64,000 nt of DNA from Streptomyces sp. ISL-43 (GTDB taxonomy: Bacteria; Actinomycetota; Actinomycetes; Streptomycetales; Streptomycetaceae), in assembly GCF_018614195.1 (NCBI RefSeq), contig NZ_JAGGOT010000010.1:62001-126000 (forward strand). The letters run 5' to 3'. The translations under genes and the position numbers were made by a program. Of this stretch, positions 8,112-17,568 are shown in pieces (the stretch's first letter is position 1; every line of letters begins with the position of its first letter). The notes under the pieces were generated by a model. The model was given only the letters and a program-made list of their open reading frames with translations. It was not told the origin of the DNA and searched no databases.

Positions 8112-9221
8112 TCAGGCCTGGATGCGGCCGCTCATCCACACCAGCATCGGCGGGATCTCGCGGCGCCACGTGTTGAAGTTGTGGCCGCCGCTGTCGAGGA
8201 TGATCGAGGAGACCCGGTCCGGGCCCTTGACCAGCTTGATGAACTTCTTCGTGTCGCCGAGGTTCGGCTCGCCCGTCTCGCTGCTGGTGACGAGGAAGGA
8301 CGTGCCGGTCGGCTTCTTCGCCTTGACGGACTCCAGCACGTTGGCGCGCGCCTTGAGCTTCTCGTCCCCGTGGAAGAGGTCACCGGTGGTCGGGTCGTCC
8401 GGGGCCTCGTAGTACGCGGACAGACCCGCGGCGGCGCCGAAGGTCTGCGGGTAGTGCGCGGCGATCTTCAGGGCGCAGTAGCCGCCGGTCGAGTTGCCGA
8501 TGAAGCCCATGTTCTCCGGCTTCCTGCCGACCCGGAAGGTGTCCTGGATGGCGCGGGGGAGGTCCTCGGCGAAGAAGGTCTCGGTCTGCGGGCCACCGGG
8601 TATGTCCACGCACTCGGTGTCGCGCGGGGGCGCGATCGTCGGGCGGAGCATGACCAGGATCATCGGCTTCATCTTGCCCGCCTTGGCCTGCTTGAAGGCC
8701 GTCATCGGGTAGTTCAGCCCTTTGATCAGGTTCTCGGCCGTTCCCGGGTAACCCGTGAGGATGATGGAGGCCGGGAAGTTCCGGTCCTTGTGCTGCGGCT
8801 GGAAGTACTCCGGCGGCAGCCACACGTACCCGGGGCTCGTTATCTTCGACTTCTGGCCGGTTATGGCCACTTTCAGGATCTGACCGCCCACCTGCGGCTT
8901 GGCTCCGCCGGGCACGTCGAGCTTCTGCTTGTCGACGATCTTGATGTCGTCGCTGCTCATCCCGTGGTCGACCACCTTGCCGATCGACGTCTCCTGGCCG
9001 AAGAGGTCGGCCCAGGAGCCGTAGAAGAGGAACGACTTGTTGGCCGCGAGACCCACCGCCGAGAACAGCGCCAGCTGCGCCGCCAGGAGGAGGCCGATGC
9101 GGCCGAGGACCGAGCGCCAGGAGCGGCCCGAGAGCTTCGGCCAGAACCACACCGTGGCCGCGAAGAGCAGCACACCGGCGATGATGGCCAACGCCAGAAC
9201 CGTATTACTGGTGAGACCCAT
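8112..9221 (-). CDS. membrane-anchored esterase, antigen-85/esterase-D-like
   Basis: The 369-residue protein has two hydrophobic N-terminal segments (about residues 5-27 and 40-60), so the catalytic part is held at the outer face of the membrane. The alpha/beta-hydrolase domain has the nucleophile elbow Gly-Asn-Ser-Thr-Gly-Gly and a late Ser-Gly-Gly-His-Asn-Phe histidine segment. This matches the esterase/antigen-85 family of actinobacteria, which acts on acyl esters or as acyltransferases. It is divergent from the DUF2156 protein at 9375, another membrane-envelope protein. The substrate is unknown. Confidence 0.75.
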   Translation of the reverse strand: MGLTSNTVLALAIIAGVLLFAATVWFWPKLSGRSWRSVLGRIGLLLAAQLALFSAVGLAANKSFLFYGSWADLFGQETSIGKVVDHGMSSDDIKIVDKQKLDVPGGAKPQVGGQILKVAITGQKSKITSPGYVWLPPEYFQPQHKDRNFPASIILTGYPGTAENLIKGLNYPMTAFKQAKAGKMKPMILVMLRPTIAPPRDTECVDIPGGPQTETFFAEDLPRAIQDTFRVGRKPENMGFIGNSTGGYCALKIAAHYPQTFGAAAGLSAYYEAPDDPTTGDLFHGDEKLKARANVLESVKAKKPTGTSFLVTSSETGEPNLGDTKKFIKLVKGPDRVSSIILDSGGHNFNTWRREIPPMLVWMSGRIQA

Positions 9222-9374
9222 GAGCAGTGAGTCGACTTTCTATGGCAGGACTGGTTTTTTTCTCGACGGAAGAGTGAACCCGCGCCCCCTCGATGTCGTC
9301 CTAGGGGACGCACCACACACCGGAGGCTGTCGCGGCCTTCGGCCACATGATCTCTCGCGGAGCAACGGGAAGCG

Positions 9375-11228
9375 ATGTCTAGCAGGATAGATGGCGATAA
9401 GTCGGGACAGGTTCCGAAGCGGGTCGGCAGGATCCTCCGTGGCCCACGACCGGAGGCCGTCCCCGGCCTGGTGGGCACGGCCGTCATGGTCGTCGGTCTG
9501 CTGGACATCGCCGCGGGAGTCTTCCCGCGCTTCAGGCACAGCCGTATCCATGCCGTAACCGAGGTGCTGCCCGGCTCCTTCGGTCCCTTCGCCGCGGCCC
9601 TGGCCCTCAGCGCGGGCGTCCTGCTCCTGCTGCTCGCCCACGGGCTCAAGCGCCACAAGCGCCGCGCCTGGCGGGCCGCCGTGGTGCTGCTGCCGGCCGG
9701 CGCCGTCGCACAGTTCACCTACCGCCACTCCTTCGTCGGCGTGGTGATCGCGGCGGTGCTCCTCGGGCTCCTGCTGCGCCACCAGAGTGAATTCAAGGCG
9801 CTCCCGGACCCGCGCAGCCGCTGGAAGGCGCTCGCCAACTTCGTCCTGATGAGCGCCGGCTCCATCGGGCTCGGTCTGATCATCGTCAACTCGCACCCGG
9901 GCCGCGTGGTCGGCGAACCGGGCGTGTACGAGCAGATCAGTCACGTCGTCTACGGGCTCTTCGGCTTCGAGGGTCCCGTCGACTACGCCGGCCGCGTGTC
10001 CTGGACCGTCGGCTACTCGCTCGGCGCCCTCGGCATGCTGACCGCCGTCACCACCATCTACCTGGCCTTCCGCCCCGAGCACCCGGCCGCCCGGCTCACC
10101 GCCGACGACGAGGTCAAGCTGCGCGAGCTGCTCGCCAAGCACGGCGGCCGCGACTCCCTCGGCCACTTCGCGCTCCGCCGCGACAAGGCCGTCGTCTTCT
10201 CCCCCAGCGGCAAGGCCGCCGTCACCTACCGCGTCGTCTCCGGCGTCATGCTCGCCTCCGGCGACCCCGTCGGCGACGTCGAGGCCTGGCCCGGCGCCAT
10301 CGAGCGGTTCATGGAGGAGGCCAAGGCCCACTCCTGGACCCCCGCCGTCATGGGCTGCAGCGAGACCGGCGGCGAGGTCTGGACCCGGGAGACCGGGCTC
10401 GACGCCCTGGAGCTCGGCGACGAGGCGATCGTCGACGTCAAAGACTTCTCCCTCTCCGGCCGGGCGATGCGCAATGTCCGCCAGATGGTGAAGCGCATCG
10501 AGCGCAACGGCTACACCACCAAGGTCCGCCGGGTCAGCGAGCTGACCGAGACCGAGCTGAAGCAGGTGCGGGGCGCCGCCGAGGCCTGGCGCGGCACCGA
10601 CACCGAGCGCGGCTTCTCCATGGCGCTGGGCCGGGTCGGCGACCCGGGCGACGGCGACTGCTACATCGCCACCGCGCACCGCGTCGAGGAGGGCGACACC
10701 TCCCCCTTCGGCGACCTGAAGGCAGTCCTGCACTTCGTCCCGTGGGGCAAGGACGGCATGTCGCTGGAGCTGATGCGCCGTGACCGCGCCGCCGACCCCG
10801 GCATGAACGAGCTCCTGATCGTCGCCTCCCTGGAGGCTTCCCCGGCGCTGGGCATCGAGAAGGTCTCGCTGAACTTCGCGATGTTCCGCTCGGCGCTGGC
10901 CCGCGGCGAGAAGATCGGCGCCGGCCCGGTGCTGCGGATGTGGCGCAGCCTGCTGGTGTTCCTCTCGCGCTGGTTCCAGATCGAGTCGCTGTACAAGTTC
11001 AACGCGAAGTTCCGCCCCCGCTGGGAGCCCCGCTTCGTGGTCTTCCGCACCACCCGCGACCTGCCCCGCATCGGCTTCGCCGCGATGCAGGCGGAGGGCT
11101 TCGTGACGCTGGCCCTGCCCCGCCTGTTCGCCGGCCGCCGCCGCCCCAAGCCGGTCCGCACCTGCGCCCACCACCACGTGCGCGCGGCGCTGCCCGCCCA
11201 GCCCGAGCGCGAGGTCCAGGCCGCCTGA
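9375..11228 (+). CDS. DUF2156 membrane protein, MprF/LysX C-terminal-type aminoacyltransferase
   Basis: The 617-residue protein has six or so transmembrane segments in the first 230 residues, followed by a cytosolic domain of DUF2156 type (about 245-575), the GNAT-like fold that moves lysine or alanine from tRNA to phosphatidylglycerol in MprF and LysX. The motif-rich stretches Phe-Ser-Pro-Ser-Gly, Gly-Asp-Pro-Val-Gly and Phe-Asn-Ala-Lys-Phe are present. Unlike mycobacterial LysX there is no lysyl-tRNA synthetase domain. A likely role is lipid aminoacylation and resistance to cationic peptides, but the amino acid cannot be predicted. A strong terminator follows. Confidence 0.8.
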   Translation: MSSRIDGDKSGQVPKRVGRILRGPRPEAVPGLVGTAVMVVGLLDIAAGVFPRFRHSRIHAVTEVLPGSFGPFAAALALSAGVLLLLLAHGLKRHKRRAWRAAVVLLPAGAVAQFTYRHSFVGVVIAAVLLGLLLRHQSEFKALPDPRSRWKALANFVLMSAGSIGLGLIIVNSHPGRVVGEPGVYEQISHVVYGLFGFEGPVDYAGRVSWTVGYSLGALGMLTAVTTIYLAFRPEHPAARLTADDEVKLRELLAKHGGRDSLGHFALRRDKAVVFSPSGKAAVTYRVVSGVMLASGDPVGDVEAWPGAIERFMEEAKAHSWTPAVMGCSETGGEVWTRETGLDALELGDEAIVDVKDFSLSGRAMRNVRQMVKRIERNGYTTKVRRVSELTETELKQVRGAAEAWRGTDTERGFSMALGRVGDPGDGDCYIATAHRVEEGDTSPFGDLKAVLHFVPWGKDGMSLELMRRDRAADPGMNELLIVASLEASPALGIEKVSLNFAMFRSALARGEKIGAGPVLRMWRSLLVFLSRWFQIESLYKFNAKFRPRWEPRFVVFRTTRDLPRIGFAAMQAEGFVTLALPRLFAGRRRPKPVRTCAHHHVRAALPAQPEREVQAA

Positions 11229-11244
11229 GCGTCCGTACGCCGTC

Positions 11245-11280
11245 CAGGGCCCCCGGAGCCGACAGGCTCCGGGGGCCCTG
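11245..11280 (+). terminator. strong hairpin terminator
   Basis: A perfect 16-bp GC-rich stem (11245-11260 with 11265-11280) and GACA loop lie 16 bp after the stop of the DUF2156 gene and separate it from folP. There is no T-run, as is common in actinobacterial terminators. Confidence 0.75.
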
Positions 11281-11329
11281 CCGCGTTAGAGGGCCCTGCC
11301 GCGTCCGGGCCAGCCCATACCCTGGAGGC

Positions 11330-12232
11330 ATGAACACGAAGCGCGCGGCCGCCGAGCGGGGCCGGGTCCAAGGGCTGCCGGAATGGGACCGCTGCGGGGT
11401 CATGGGCGTCGTCAACGTCACGCCCGACTCCTTCTCCGACGGCGGCCGCTGGTTCGACACGACCGCGGCCGTCAAGCGCGGCCTCGACCTCGCCGCCCAG
11501 GGCGCCGACCTCGTGGACGTCGGCGGTGAGTCCACCCGCCCCGGCGCCTCCCGCGTCGACGAGGAGGAGGAGCTGCGCCGGGTGGTCCCCGTCGTCCGGG
11601 GCCTCGCCTCCGAGGGCGTCGTCGTCTCCGTCGACACCATGCGCGCCTCCGTCGCCGCGCAGGCCGTCGCCGCCGGCGCGGCGCTCGTCAACGACGTCAG
11701 CGGCGGGCTCGCCGACCCCGGCATGATCCCGGCCGTGGCCGCCGCCGAGGTGCCGTTCGTCGTCATGCACTGGCGCGGCTTCAGCGACGGCATGAACAGC
11801 CTCGCCGTCTACGACGACGTCCTCGCCGAGGTCACCGCCGAACTGCGGACCCGCATCGACGCGGTCGTCTCCGGCGGTGTCGCCCCCGAGCGGCTCCTCG
11901 TCGACCCGGGTCTGGGCTTCGCGAAGAACGCCGAACACGACCTGGCCCTGGTCGCCCACCTGCCCGAGCTGCGCGCGCTGGGCTTCCCGCTGCTGGTCGC
12001 CGCCTCGCGGAAGCGTTTCCTCGGCCGGGTGCTGGCCGGCGCCGCCGGCGCCTCCCCGCCGCCCGCCCGCGAACGCGACGCCGCCACCGCGGCCGTCTCC
12101 ACGATCGCCGCACAACAGGGCGCCTGGGCTGTCCGGGTGCACGAAGTACGGGCGAGCGCGGACGCGGTTCGGGTGGCCCGTGCCGTGGAAGGGGCACTGC
12201 GTACCCGCAACGACGAGGAAGGGGCCCGGTGA
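11330..12232 (+). CDS. folP: dihydropteroate synthase
   Basis: FolP condenses 6-hydroxymethyl-dihydropterin pyrophosphate with p-aminobenzoate to give dihydropteroate, the sulfonamide-sensitive step of folate synthesis. The 300-residue TIM-barrel protein shows the signature Gly-Val-Val-Asn-Val-Thr-Pro-Asp-Ser-Phe-Ser-Asp-Gly-Gly, then Asp-Val-Gly-Gly-Glu-Ser-Thr-Arg-Pro-Gly, Asp-Val-Ser-Gly-Gly, and a late Ala-Ala-Ser-Arg-Lys-Arg-Phe substrate loop. The ATG at 11330 lies only one base after GGAGG, tight but without a better candidate. Its TGA overlaps the GTG of the next gene by four bases, and folB and folK follow, so these genes form one folate operon. Confidence 0.95.
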   Translation: MNTKRAAAERGRVQGLPEWDRCGVMGVVNVTPDSFSDGGRWFDTTAAVKRGLDLAAQGADLVDVGGESTRPGASRVDEEEELRRVVPVVRGLASEGVVVSVDTMRASVAAQAVAAGAALVNDVSGGLADPGMIPAVAAAEVPFVVMHWRGFSDGMNSLAVYDDVLAEVTAELRTRIDAVVSGGVAPERLLVDPGLGFAKNAEHDLALVAHLPELRALGFPLLVAASRKRFLGRVLAGAAGASPPPARERDAATAAVSTIAAQQGAWAVRVHEVRASADAVRVARAVEGALRTRNDEEGAR

Positions 12233-12672
12233 GCCAAAGCGACATCGAAGCCGTCGAAGAGGTCAACACGGCCTTCTACGAGGCCATGGAGCGGGGGGAC
12301 TTCGACGCTCTGTCGGCGCTCTGGCTCGAAGACGAGATCTCCTGCGTGCACCCGGGCTGGCCGGTGCTCTCGGGACGCGGCGAGGTGCTGCGCTCGTACG
12401 CGCTGATCATGTCCCACACCGAGTACATCCAGTTCTTCCTGACCGACACCAAGGTCGCCGTCATAGCCGACACCGCCCTGGTGACCTGTACGGAGAACAT
12501 CCTCAGTGGCGGGCCCGCCGAGGACGGCGGGGAGCTGGGCCCGCTCGTCGGCCAGCTCGTCGTCGCGACGAATGTGTTCCGACGCACACCGGAGGGCTGG
12601 CGGCTCTGGTCGCACCACGGTTCTCCCGTGCTCACGGACTCCGACGAGGACGACGAGGAGGAGCCCTCCTGA
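12229..12672 (+). CDS. NTF2-like (SnoaL/DUF4440-type) protein in the folate operon
   Basis: The 147-residue cone-fold protein has the typical start (Val-Glu-Glu-Val-Asn-Thr-Ala-Phe-Tyr-Glu-Ala-Met-Glu-Arg-Gly-Asp, then Trp-Leu), a Cys-Val-His-Pro-Gly-Trp segment and a terminal Trp-Arg-Leu-Trp-Ser-His-His-Gly. This is the pattern of ketosteroid-isomerase/NTF2-like proteins. The GTG start overlaps folP's stop (GTGA), so translation is coupled. The acidic tail runs Asp-Glu-Asp-Asp-Glu-Glu-Glu. Its role in folate synthesis is unknown; its fixed position between folP and folB suggests an accessory function. Confidence 0.85.
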   Translation: MSQSDIEAVEEVNTAFYEAMERGDFDALSALWLEDEISCVHPGWPVLSGRGEVLRSYALIMSHTEYIQFFLTDTKVAVIADTALVTCTENILSGGPAEDGGELGPLVGQLVVATNVFRRTPEGWRLWSHHGSPVLTDSDEDDEEEPS

Positions 12673-12803
12673 CCCCTCCGTCGGGGCCCGGAGTATTTCG
12701 CAGGTAAATTCGAAGATGGACGACGCCGACCGCACTCGGCTTTGGCCCATGGATCCGGGGAGTCCCGGACCGGAAGAACCTACGAAAAGCAGGAGTGATT
12801 CGC

Positions 12804-13163
12804 GTGGATCGTGTCGCGCTGCGCGGCCTCAAGGCTCGCGGGCACCATGGCGTCTTCCCCCGGGAACGCGAGGAAGGCCAGACCTTCATCGTCGACCTGG
12901 TGCTGCACCTCGACACCCGCCCCGCGGCGGCCGGCGACGACTTGGCGAAGACCGTGCACTACGGGGTCGTCGCCGAGGAGGTCGTCGACGTGGTCCAGGG
13001 CGAGCCCGTGGACCTGATCGAGACCCTCGCCGAGCGGATCGCCCAACAGTGCCTCAAGCACGAGGCGGTCGCCCAGGTGGAGGTCGTCGTCCACAAGCCG
13101 GACGCGCCCATCACCGTCCCCTTCGACGACGTGACCATCACGATCACCCGGAGCCGCGCATGA
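12804..13163 (+). CDS. folB: dihydroneopterin aldolase
   Basis: FolB cleaves 7,8-dihydroneopterin to 6-hydroxymethyl-dihydropterin and glycolaldehyde. The 119-residue protein has the family start Leu-Arg-Gly-Leu-Lys-Ala-Arg-Gly-His-His-Gly-Val-Phe-Pro-Arg-Glu, the active-site Tyr-Gly in His-Tyr-Gly-Val-Val, Leu-Ile-Glu-Thr-Leu-Ala-Glu, and Lys-Pro in Val-His-Lys-Pro. The GTG at 12804 is chosen because AGGAG at 12791-12795 sits eight bases upstream; an earlier GTG at 12795 overlaps that site. The stop overlaps folK's ATG by four bases (ATGA). Confidence 0.95.
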   Translation: MDRVALRGLKARGHHGVFPREREEGQTFIVDLVLHLDTRPAAAGDDLAKTVHYGVVAEEVVDVVQGEPVDLIETLAERIAQQCLKHEAVAQVEVVVHKPDAPITVPFDDVTITITRSRA

Positions 13164-13768
13164 ACAACGGAATGAACGCCCAGAGCGACCCCACAGTCCA
13201 GCCCGTACCCGCCTCCGTGGTCGAAGCCGTCGACGCGGCGGACGTCACGCTGTCCAACCCCAAATGGGCCGTCATCGCGCTCGGCGCGAACCTGGGCAAC
13301 CGGCTGGAGACCCTGCAGGGCGCCATCGACGCCCTCGGGGACACCCCCGGGCTGCGGGTCAAGGCCGTCTCCCCCGTGTACGAGACCGAGCCGTGGGGCG
13401 TGGACCCGGGCTCGCAGCCCTCGTACCTCAACGCCGTCGTCTCGGTGAAGACCACCCTGCCCCCCAGCTCGCTGCTGGAGCGCGGCCAGGCCATCGAGGA
13501 AGCCTTCGACCGCGTCCGCGAGGAGCGCTGGGGACCCCGCACGATCGACGTCGACGTCATCGCGTACGCCGACGTGGTCTCCGCCGACCCGGTCCTCACC
13601 CTGCCGCACCCGCGCGCCCACCAGCGCGCCTTCGTGCTGGCCCCCTGGAACGACATCGACGCCGAGGCCGCGCTCCCGGGTCACGGGACGGTCGCCGATC
13701 TGCTGGCCGGGGTCGGCCTCGCGGGTCTCACCCTCCGAGGCGACCTGGAACTGCGCCTCCCCGAGTAG
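13160..13768 (+). CDS. folK: 6-hydroxymethyl-7,8-dihydropterin pyrophosphokinase
   Basis: FolK transfers pyrophosphate from ATP to hydroxymethyl-dihydropterin, making the FolP substrate. The 202-residue protein has a non-conserved leader of about 35 residues, then Ala-Leu-Gly-Ala-Asn-Leu-Gly-Asn-Arg, the Glu-Thr-Glu-Pro-Trp-Gly pterin loop, and the metal-binding Arg-Thr-Ile-Asp-Val-Asp-Val-Ile followed by Leu-Pro-His-Pro-Arg. The ATG overlaps the folB stop and has GGAG upstream. A later start would shorten the leader, but none has a good ribosome binding site. Confidence 0.95.
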   Translation: MNNGMNAQSDPTVQPVPASVVEAVDAADVTLSNPKWAVIALGANLGNRLETLQGAIDALGDTPGLRVKAVSPVYETEPWGVDPGSQPSYLNAVVSVKTTLPPSSLLERGQAIEEAFDRVREERWGPRTIDVDVIAYADVVSADPVLTLPHPRAHQRAFVLAPWNDIDAEAALPGHGTVADLLAGVGLAGLTLRGDLELRLPE

Positions 13769-13867
13769 CGGCCCGCCCCCGCGGGGTGAAACACGACGCC
13801 TGCCCTCGCCCGGGGAGCCGAAGACTTAGGATCACCGGGGGACGCACAGAAAGCGGGGAACAGGCAC

Positions 13868-14356
13868 GTGAAGCAACTGAGGCCGGCGGTTCTGGCGGGT
13901 ATTTTCGCGATCGCCGGAGTGCTTTCCTGGGCCGGCGCCCGGCTGTGGAACTCCTACGGCTCGCTCCCGGGCGTCCCGCTCGCCGCCCCCATCGTGCTCG
14001 GCGCCATCGCGGTGGTCCTGCTGGCGACGGCCCTGTCGCTGCGCGCCCGCCTGAAGGCGCAGCGCGAGCGGATGCCGGGCGCCAAGGGCGTGGAGCCGCT
14101 GATGGCGGCCCGCGCGGTGGTCTTCGGCCAGTCCAGCGCCCTGGTCGCGGCCCTGGTCGCGGGCGCGTACGGCGGCGTCGGCGTGTTCCTGCTGACGGAC
14201 GCCCTCGACGTCCCGGCCCGCCGCGACCAGGCCTGGTACGCCGGCTTCTCGGTCCTGGCGGGCGCCGCGGTCGTCGCGGCCGCCCTCTTCCTCGAACACG
14301 TCCTGAAGCTCCCGGACGACGAGGACCCCGACCACCAGGCCACCGCCCGGGCCTGA
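13868..14356 (+). CDS. DUF3180 family membrane protein
   Basis: The 162-residue protein has four predicted transmembrane segments and no catalytic motif. Proteins of the DUF3180 type are encoded just after folK in many actinobacteria, and this one fits in length, hydropathy and position. Start is the GTG at 13868, about 100 bp after the folK stop, probably still in the folate transcription unit. The tail is acidic and short. Function unknown; retention next to folK suggests a membrane role expressed with folate synthesis rather than an enzyme of the pathway. Confidence 0.8.
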   Translation: MKQLRPAVLAGIFAIAGVLSWAGARLWNSYGSLPGVPLAAPIVLGAIAVVLLATALSLRARLKAQRERMPGAKGVEPLMAARAVVFGQSSALVAALVAGAYGGVGVFLLTDALDVPARRDQAWYAGFSVLAGAAVVAAALFLEHVLKLPDDEDPDHQATARA

Positions 14357-14381
14357 ACGGCCCGGGCGGCAGCGGCAGGTC

Positions 14382-14813
14382 TCAGCGGAGGGCGGGATCC
14401 ATGGAGTGGCGCGGCCCCAGCCACTCCCAGAGCCGCAGCGGCGCCGGCCCCCGGTCCTCCCAGTCACAGAACTGCAGGTCGAACATGACACCGCGGCCCG
14501 CGAGGACGGTCACCTCGCCGTCGTAGCCGCCCTCCGCGTTGAAGAGGGACGCGCCGGCGACCGAGTCCACGCTCTGCTCCATCGGCACGGCCGCCACGGC
14601 GTCCCCGTCGACGCTCAGGTACACGCACGGACACGGGCAGTCGCTCTTGTTCATCCGCGTGTGCGGGATCTGCGCCCGAAAGCCCCGCTGCGCCTCTGAA
14701 TCCCCGTCGAACAAGAGCTCCAGGACCCGCCGGACCTCCTCGCTCAACGGCTCCCAGACGTCCTCGTCCCCGTCTCCGGCAGCGCCCGCTGCCGCGTCCT
14801 CCCCCACGGCCAT
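14382..14813 (-). CDS. hypothetical protein downstream of folE
   Basis: The 143-residue acidic protein is not recognised. It begins with an Ala/Asp-rich stretch, then a helical Leu/Glu segment, a Cys-Pro-Cys-Pro-Cys cluster near residue 60 that could bind metal, and a Trp-rich end (Leu-Trp-Glu-Trp-Leu). It starts four bases after the folE stop on the same strand, so it is probably co-transcribed with folE. The 26-bp gap to the convergent DUF3180 gene leaves no room for another gene. Confidence 0.65.
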   Translation of the reverse strand: MAVGEDAAAGAAGDGDEDVWEPLSEEVRRVLELLFDGDSEAQRGFRAQIPHTRMNKSDCPCPCVYLSVDGDAVAAVPMEQSVDSVAGASLFNAEGGYDGEVTVLAGRGVMFDLQFCDWEDRGPAPLRLWEWLGPRHSMDPALR

Positions 14814-14817
14814 CAGG

Positions 14818-15426
14818 TCAGCGCGCCATGATGAGGCTCATCGCCTCGTTGCGGGTGGCGGGGTCGCGCAGCTGGCCGCGGACGGCCGAGGTGATGGTCT
14901 TCGCCCCGGGCTTGCGGACACCTCGCATGGTCATGCACATGTGCTCGCACTCGATGACCACGATGACCCCGCGCGGGTCCAGGATCTCCATGACCGACTC
15001 GGCGATCTGGGTCGTCAGACGCTCCTGCACCTGGGGGCGGCGGGCGTAGACGTCCACGAGGCGGGCCAGCTTCGACAGGCCGGTGATCTTGCCGTCGATG
15101 GACGGGATGTAGCCGACGTGCGCCACGCCGTGGAAGGGCACCAGGTGGTGCTCGCACGTGCTCATGACCTCGATGTCCTTGACCAGGACCATCTCGTCGT
15201 GGCCGAGGTCGAAGGTCGTCGTCAGGACGTCCGCCGGCTTCTGGTACAGGCCGGCGAATATCTCCTTGTACGCCCGCGCCACCCGGCCCGGGGTCGCCAG
15301 CAGGCCCTCGCGGTCGGGGTCCTCGCCGACCGCGATCAGGAGTTCGCGGACGGCCGCCTCGGCGCGCTTCTCGTCGAACTCGCCGATCGTGCCCTCGCCA
15401 CCGGTCAGGGTCACTGGGTCGGTCAT
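14818..15426 (-). CDS. folE: GTP cyclohydrolase I
   Basis: FolE converts GTP to 7,8-dihydroneopterin triphosphate, the first step of folate synthesis. The 202-residue protein shows the zinc site [12 protein letters not shown], the second zinc-cysteine region Glu-Cys-Glu-His-Met-Cys-Met, and Gly-Leu-Ser-Lys-Leu-Ala-Arg. The ATG at 15426 is used because GAGGAG lies five bases before it; the frame continues 35 codons upstream through the ftsH terminator, which cannot be coding. It is convergent with the folP-folB-folK operon and follows ftsH after a strong hairpin. Confidence 0.95.
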   Translation of the reverse strand: MTDPVTLTGGEGTIGEFDEKRAEAAVRELLIAVGEDPDREGLLATPGRVARAYKEIFAGLYQKPADVLTTTFDLGHDEMVLVKDIEVMSTCEHHLVPFHGVAHVGYIPSIDGKITGLSKLARLVDVYARRPQVQERLTTQIAESVMEILDPRGVIVVIECEHMCMTMRGVRKPGAKTITSAVRGQLRDPATRNEAMSLIMAR

Positions 15427-15466
15427 CTGCTCCTCGTTCCTGTGTTCGCTCGCGGCCGTGCAAAAG

Positions 15467-15504
15467 TGCCGCGCCCCCCAGGCTAGAACCTGGGGGGCGC
15501 GGCA
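15467..15504 (-). terminator. ftsH terminator
   Basis: A perfect 16-bp stem (15467-15482 with 15489-15504) and six-base loop are followed on the minus strand by CTTTTG. It lies about 30 bp after the ftsH stop and 40 bp before the folE start, so folE needs its own promoter or read-through. Confidence 0.8.
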
Positions 15505-15534
15505 TCCATTCCGGGAGGGTCGGTCGTCCACCGG

Positions 15535-17568
15535 CTACTCGGAACGCTCCTCCGAGGAGGGCTCCGGGGACTTCTCCACGGACACGGCCGACGAGGCCGA
15601 GGCCGCCGACGTACCGTTCGCCGCGTTCGTCAGCTGGAGCTCCTTGGGAGAGAGCACCGGCGGACGGGTCGACGGGGTGCGGTGCGAGGAGCCGGTCCAC
15701 GCCGGGCGGGCCGGGCGCTTCACGATCGTCGAGAAGACCTCGGCGATCTGCTCCTTGTTGAGCGTCTCCTTCTCCAGCAGCGCGAGAACGAGATTGTCGA
15801 GCACGTCGCGGTTCTCGACCAGGATTTCCCAGGCCTCGTTGTGCGCGGTCTCGATGAGCTTCTTGACCTCTTCGTCGACCAGTGCCGCGACCTCTTCCGA
15901 GTAGTCCCTCGGGTGCGACATCTCGCGGCCCAGGAACGGCTCGGTGTTGTCTCCGCCGAACTTGATCGCGCCGAGGCGCTCGGTCATGCCGTACTGGGTG
16001 ACCATCGCGCGGGCCGTTGCCGTGGCCTTCTCGATGTCGTTCGCGGCGCCCGTGGTCGGGTCGTGGAAGACCAGCTCCTCGGCCGCGCGCCCGCCCAGCA
16101 TGTACGCCAGCTGGTCGAGCATCTCGTTGCGCGTGGTCGAGTACTTGTCCTCGTCGGGCAGGACCATGGTGTAGCCCAGGGCCCGGCCGCGGGACAGGAT
16201 CGTGATCTTGTGGACCGGGTCGGAGTTCGGGGAGGCCGCCGCGACCAGGGCGTGTCCGCCCTCGTGGTACGCGGTGATCTTCTTTTCCCGGTCCGACATG
16301 ATCCGGGTCCGCTTCTGCGGACCCGCCACGACGCGGTCGATCGCCTCGTCCAGTGCGTGGTTGTCGATCAGCTTCTTGTCCATACGGGCGGTCAGCAGGG
16401 CCGCTTCGTTCAGGACGTTGGAGAGATCGGCACCGGTGAAGCCGGGCGTACGACGGGCAACCGCGCCCAGGTCGACGTCCGGGGTGACCGGCTTGCCCTT
16501 CTGGTGGACCTTGAGGATCTCCAGACGGCCCTGCATGTCCGGGCGGTCGACCGCGATCTGGCGGTCGAAGCGGCCGGGGCGCAGGAGGGCCGGGTCGAGG
16601 ATGTCCGGACGGTTCGTGGCGGCGATCAGGATGACGCCGCCCTTCACGTCGAAGCCGTCCATCTCGACCAGCAGCTGGTTGAGGGTCTGCTCGCGCTCGT
16701 CGTGACCGCCGCCGAGACCCGCACCGCGGTGCCGGCCGACGGCGTCGATCTCGTCGACGAAGACGATCGCCGGGGCGTTGGCCTTGGCCTGTTCGAACAG
16801 GTCGCGGACACGCGAGGCACCGACACCGACGAACATCTCGACGAAGTCGGAACCGGAGATCGAGTAGAAGGGGACACCGGCCTCGCCCGCGACGGCACGC
16901 GCCAGCAGGGTCTTGCCGGTGCCGGGCGGGCCGTACAGCAGCACGCCCTTGGGGATCTTGGCGCCGACGGCCTGGAACTTCGCCGGCTCCTGGAGGAATT
17001 CCTTGATCTCGTGGAGTTCCTCGACGGCCTCGTCCGCGCCCGCGACATCCGCGAACGTCGTCTTCGGGGTGTCCTTGGTGATGAGCTTGGCCTTGGACTT
17101 CCCGAACTGCATGACCCGGGAGCCGCCACCCTGCATCTGGTTCATCAGGAACAGGAAGACGACGACGATGAGCACGAAGGGCAGCAGCGAGAGCAGCACG
17201 CTGAGGAACGGGCTGGTCTTGTCCGGTGCGACGGAGTACCCGTCGGGGATCTGACCGGCTTCGTACTTGGTCTGGAGGTTCTGGGCGAGCTGGACGCCCT
17301 GGTCTCCGATGTAGTTGGCCTGGAACTTGGCGCCGGAGTTGTCTCCGAGCTTCTGGTCCTTCTTGAGGTCGATCTTGATCATCTGGCTGTCGCCGGTGGT
17401 CAGGCGCGCCTGCTGCACCTGGCCACTGTTGATCGCCTTGATGACCTCGCTCGTGTCCACCGACTTGTAGCCGCCGCCGGAGCCGACGACATTCATCAAC
17501 ACGACCACGGCGAGGACGGCCAGCACGATCCACATGACCGGCCCACGGAAGTATCGCTTCACGTCCAT
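15535..17568 (-). CDS. ftsH: ATP-dependent zinc metalloprotease FtsH
   Basis: FtsH is the membrane-bound AAA+ protease that degrades misfolded membrane and some cytosolic proteins. The 677-residue protein has one transmembrane segment near residues 10-28, an extracytoplasmic domain, and a second one near 125-145. The AAA module contains Walker A Gly-Pro-Pro-Gly-Thr-Gly-Lys-Thr near residue 212, Walker B Val-Phe-Val-Asp-Glu-Ile-Asp, and the second-region-of-homology arginines. The zinc site His-Glu-Gly-Gly-His begins at residue 435. The Ser/Pro/Glu-rich tail is typical for streptomycetes. The ATG has no strong ribosome binding site next to it. It is downstream of hpt and tilS, a common conserved order. 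Confidence 0.96.
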   Translation of the reverse strand: MDVKRYFRGPVMWIVLAVLAVVVLMNVVGSGGGYKSVDTSEVIKAINSGQVQQARLTTGDSQMIKIDLKKDQKLGDNSGAKFQANYIGDQGVQLAQNLQTKYEAGQIPDGYSVAPDKTSPFLSVLLSLLPFVLIVVVFLFLMNQMQGGGSRVMQFGKSKAKLITKDTPKTTFADVAGADEAVEELHEIKEFLQEPAKFQAVGAKIPKGVLLYGPPGTGKTLLARAVAGEAGVPFYSISGSDFVEMFVGVGASRVRDLFEQAKANAPAIVFVDEIDAVGRHRGAGLGGGHDEREQTLNQLLVEMDGFDVKGGVILIAATNRPDILDPALLRPGRFDRQIAVDRPDMQGRLEILKVHQKGKPVTPDVDLGAVARRTPGFTGADLSNVLNEAALLTARMDKKLIDNHALDEAIDRVVAGPQKRTRIMSDREKKITAYHEGGHALVAAASPNSDPVHKITILSRGRALGYTMVLPDEDKYSTTRNEMLDQLAYMLGGRAAEELVFHDPTTGAANDIEKATATARAMVTQYGMTERLGAIKFGGDNTEPFLGREMSHPRDYSEEVAALVDEEVKKLIETAHNEAWEILVENRDVLDNLVLALLEKETLNKEQIAEVFSTIVKRPARPAWTGSSHRTPSTRPPVLSPKELQLTNAANGTSAASASSAVSVEKSPEPSSEERSE

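Noticed and set aside
9240..11177. 645-residue minus-strand frame
   Set aside because: Antisense to the DUF2156 protein gene, low-complexity Gly/Ala/Asp composition, no start context.
15426..15531. folE extended to the ATG at 15531
   Set aside because: The extra 35 codons would read through the ftsH terminator stem and lack conserved residues; the ATG at 15426 has a good ribosome site.
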